A stretch of 8,031 nucleotides of DNA from Bacteroidota bacterium (GTDB taxonomy: Bacteria; Bacteroidota; UBA10030; UBA6906): positions 1 to 8,031 of the forward strand of contig JAERML010000047.1 of NCBI GenBank assembly GCA_016844425.1. Reading direction: 5' to 3'. Positions 5,441-8,031 of the stretch are shown one piece after another. The notes under the pieces were generated by a model. That model was not told the origin of the DNA, did not search any database, and saw only the letters and a program-made list of their open reading frames with translations. How positions within the stretch are numbered: the stretch's first letter is position 1; each line of letters begins with the position of its first letter. Both the position numbers and the translations under genes were made by a program.

Positions 5441-8031
5441 ATGAAGAGAATCTTAAGAGTTCTAACTCTCTTCCTGTTGTTGTATTCGATCCTAGCGAGC
5501 CTTGCCGTGGCGCAAACACAGACCGGGAAGATCAGGATTGTGAGTGTGCCCGACAGGTTCAAGTCGGCGAACAAAAACCAGTCGACCACGAGCCTGAAAA
5601 CCGTTGGCGTTGGCAGCCGAGTTGTCCTGGCGCCGAAGGTGTTCTCGGGGACAGGCACAAAAAGCGCAGACACCATTGTCGTTGTCAATAGCGCCACGTG
5701 GACGTTGACGAACCCTTATGGCGTCTCAAAATCGATTCAGGACACGGCAACCGGTCTTAACGGAAAGTATGTCTATTTCGTCCCCGACACGGTTGGCGAG
5801 TGGACCGTGACCATGACCGCCACGACGGTCTTAGGTACGACGGCTTCCGTCCAGACAAAGATCATCGCCGCAAAGTTTATAGGTGCTGGTATCAGCATGG
5901 CGACCACACAGTCGGTTCCCAGTGGCTGCGCGTGTCACCTGGTCGATCCGACAAAATTCTCCAATTGGTCAAAAACCAACCACGCAACAGCTGTCAAGAG
6001 GAAGTCGACTGAAACGGGCGGACATTTTTCGTTCAGCTGTTTCTCGTGCCACTCGGTGGGATATGATGGTCTGACCACGAGCGGCAACGATGGATTCGAT
6101 GACGTTGCGAAGGCCGAAGGCTTCACGGCAGTGCCGACAAACGGTCCTGGCGTCTTTGACACGCTTGTTGCGAAGTACCCGAAGTCAATGGCAAAGACTG
6201 GCATCCAGTGCGAGAACTGCCATGGTCCTGCTGGTCAGCACATCGCTTCGTTCCCGAAAGCGGGGGATAACAAACTTGACGAATCACTCTCATCGGATGT
6301 GTGCGCGCCGTGCCACTTCTCCAGCGATCGCCATGGGAAGGGATTTGCATGGTCTGGATCAGGCCATGCGAAATCCGTGAATCCGTCCGGGAGCGCGAGG
6401 GAAATGAGTCTCGACCGGCCCTTCTGCAACCGGTGTCACACGGCACAAGGGTACATCAACTCCACAGTGAGAGGCAAGCCTGAACCTGTTCCTTCATCCA
6501 GCGCGGATGCGTTATGGCCAAATCCGCAACCGGTGACCTGCGCGGCCTGCCATGATCCTCACGACGGTTCGAATGAGATGCAGCTTCGCACCAAGACCGT
6601 TGCCGATGCTTGCCTCGGCTGCCACGTTGTTCGTTTAAGCACCACCGGTTTGCATGCATCACATCAGGGCTCGATGTTCGTCGGTGCGAATGCTATTCCG
6701 ATGGGTCCTGAAATACTCCGAACATACTTAACCGCTCCGACTGGCACAGAGCAGGAATACAATGCCAGAAAGGGGCTCTGGAGCGGATGGGAATTGCCCG
6801 GATACACCTACGAGAACTCATCCCACAGCAACATTCAAGAGCGTTGTGTAAAGTGCCATATGGCCAAGTCGCCTTCATTCATTGCTGCCGAGGCGTCGAA
6901 TTTCTCGAAGGCCGATACGATGATGAACAAGCTTGGTGGCCACACATTCAACGTCGTCACAACCTGGATTTCGGGAAAAGACACCACCAAAATCCTCAAT
7001 ACCACTGGTTGTTCTGAATGTCATGGAACAGTGTCAATGGAGTTCGTTGAAAAGACGCAGGACAAGACCGCGAGCTTGCTGACAACACTATACGCGCTCT
7101 TGCCAAAACGTGACTCCACATTTTCCACAACTTATCCCACGGGTCGGCCCAGCTACTTCACGGACACTGTTGCATTCCAGACTCTGACAAAAGCCCCCTT
7201 AAGTTCGAAGCGAAAGCTGACGGATCTTGACAGGGCTGCGATCTATAACTACTTCTTCGTTTATAACGAGCCGAGCCGAGGCGTTCACAACTTCAACTAC
7301 GTAAAAGGTCTGTTGAATTCTACGATTGAACAGCTGAGGCTCGGCGCCGGCGCAGCCAGCATCGTAGCGGTGAAGGATGTCCCGTTCGACAACGGCAGGC
7401 GCGTGCAGGTGGTGTGGAACGCTTTCCCGGCCGAAAGTTGGAGCTACAACACCGTGGCCAACTACGGCGTGTGGAGAAAAGATCCGTTGCTGCCAAGCCT
7501 GAATTCTATCAAGAAGGCTAACAGCTTCACGGAGATGATGCAGGCGACGGGCCAGGGAAGCCAGGTTGTTATGGGTGGCAGCGTGTGGTCGTACGTCGGC
7601 GCAATTCCGGCATCCGGCTTGCCGCAGTATTCGTACGTTGCACCGACGCTTTTTGACTCGACGAAGGTCTCCGGTCAACGATGGACTGTGTTCTACGTTG
7701 CGGGTTACTCGAAGGATAATGTGGTAGTGTATTCGACGCAACCCGACAGCGGATTCTCGACGGATAACGTCTCACCGCTGGCTCCTTCAGGCATAGCGGC
7801 GACGTTCGCGACAAACACAGTCACGCTGAAGTGGAAAGCGAATACGGAGACTGATGTCTACCAGTACGCAGTCTACCGCGGCACGGTGGCTTCGTTTGAT
7901 CCGAAGGGAACGGCTCCAGTGGCAAAGGTGCGGACTCCTGAGTATCGCGACGTGCTGGCGCAGACCGGCGTCACGTACTACTACAAGATCAGCGCTTTGG
8001 ACGTAGCAGGAAATGAGAGTGCCTTCGGTGC
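5441..8031 (+). CDS. Secreted multiheme cytochrome c with Ig-like and fibronectin III domains (3' partial)
   Basis: The frame is open from ATG 5441 to the window end: 863 complete codons, no stop. Residues 1-24 are a signal peptide (MKRILRVLTLFLLLYSILASLAVA, cleaved before QTQTG). Residues about 27-150 look like an Ig/PKD-type beta-sandwich (ATWTLTNPYG, YVYFVPDTVGEWTVTMTA). The heme region spans about 160-530. CXXCH sites begin at 200 (CFSCH), 257 (CENCHGP), 288, 329, 367 (CAACHDPH), 391, 469 (CVKCHMAK) and 524. The first expected site is CACH at 163-166, one residue short of CXXCH, yet followed by WSKTNHA (176-182), where the family usually places a heme-ligand His. Residues about 530-775 have no heme motif and I do not recognise them. 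From 778 a fibronectin III domain begins (SPLAPSGIAATF, VTLKWKANTETDVYQYAVYR, TYYYKISALDVAGNES). A T9SS-type sorting tail, as in the neighbouring cytochrome, is likely beyond the window but not seen. Probable role: extracellular or surface electron transfer (inferred). This is a different architecture from the upstream cytochrome, not a duplicate of it. Confidence 0.9.
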   Translation, partial: MKRILRVLTLFLLLYSILASLAVAQTQTGKIRIVSVPDRFKSANKNQSTTSLKTVGVGSRVVLAPKVFSGTGTKSADTIVVVNSATWTLTNPYGVSKSIQDTATGLNGKYVYFVPDTVGEWTVTMTATTVLGTTASVQTKIIAAKFIGAGISMATTQSVPSGCACHLVDPTKFSNWSKTNHATAVKRKSTETGGHFSFSCFSCHSVGYDGLTTSGNDGFDDVAKAEGFTAVPTNGPGVFDTLVAKYPKSMAKTGIQCENCHGPAGQHIASFPKAGDNKLDESLSSDVCAPCHFSSDRHGKGFAWSGSGHAKSVNPSGSAREMSLDRPFCNRCHTAQGYINSTVRGKPEPVPSSSADALWPNPQPVTCAACHDPHDGSNEMQLRTKTVADACLGCHVVRLSTTGLHASHQGSMFVGANAIPMGPEILRTYLTAPTGTEQEYNARKGLWSGWELPGYTYENSSHSNIQERCVKCHMAKSPSFIAAEASNFSKADTMMNKLGGHTFNVVTTWISGKDTTKILNTTGCSECHGTVSMEFVEKTQDKTASLLTTLYALLPKRDSTFSTTYPTGRPSYFTDTVAFQTLTKAPLSSKRKLTDLDRAAIYNYFFVYNEPSRGVHNFNYVKGLLNSTIEQLRLGAGAASIVAVKDVPFDNGRRVQVVWNAFPAESWSYNTVANYGVWRKDPLLPSLNSIKKANSFTEMMQATGQGSQVVMGGSVWSYVGAIPASGLPQYSYVAPTLFDSTKVSGQRWTVFYVAGYSKDNVVVYSTQPDSGFSTDNVSPLAPSGIAATFATNTVTLKWKANTETDVYQYAVYRGTVASFDPKGTAPVAKVRTPEYRDVLAQTGVTYYYKISALDVAGNESAFG

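Noticed and set aside
5184..5444. 86-codon + strand ORF ending in an ATGA overlap with the second cytochrome gene
   Set aside because: Its only start is a TTG with no RBS and there is no internal ATG. The composition looks like translated non-coding DNA, and the overlap with ATG 5441 is probably chance.
1..8031. CRISPR arrays, tRNA or rRNA genes
   Set aside because: I looked in both gene-free regions and saw no regularly spaced repeats, cloverleaf-like segments or rRNA-like sequence.

Overview
The window reads as chromosomal DNA of a bacterium from the FCB superphylum (Ignavibacteriota, Kryptoniota, Calditrichota or a related candidate lineage). The main evidence is the C-terminus of the large cytochrome at 2106-4991. 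It ends in a type IX secretion (T9SS) / FlgD-like sorting domain with the YSLAQNYPNPFNPSTEI signature common in those groups. Base composition looks moderate throughout. All four genes are on the + strand, and the long minus-strand ORFs are shadows of them.

Left part (1-1768): two overlapping genes encode paralogous helix-turn-helix-rich proteins of the uncharacterised DUF1670 family. They overlap by ATGA. An in-phase slippery run (TTTAAAAAAA, 720-729) lies about 10 codons before the end of the first gene. A -1 slip there would fuse the two products into one protein of about 540 residues, so the pair may be expressed both separately and as a fusion. A strong intrinsic terminator (1720-1768) closes this unit. 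Nothing catalytic is visible in either protein.

Middle (1769-4991): a non-coding stretch of about 340 bases with several inverted repeats leads to a 961-residue secreted multiheme cytochrome. In order it has a signal peptide, an eight-site c-heme region, an ethylbenzene-dehydrogenase-type (EB_dh) heme-binding domain carrying a ninth CX3CH site, and the T9SS-type tail. A stem-loop at the stop codon and a second strong terminator (5056-5096) follow.

Right part (5097-8031): about 345 non-coding bases precede a second secreted multiheme cytochrome that runs off the window (at least 863 residues). It has a signal peptide, an Ig/PKD-like domain, nine candidate heme sites (eight CXXCH and one unusual CXCH), a motif-free region and a fibronectin type III domain. 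It is absent from simple closed-ORF listings because its stop lies outside the window.

Together the two cytochromes look like cell-surface or extracellular electron-transfer proteins, each in its own terminator-bounded transcription unit. The role is inferred from heme count and export signals; neither substrate nor redox partner can be read from the sequence. The DUF1670 pair shows no obvious functional link to them.
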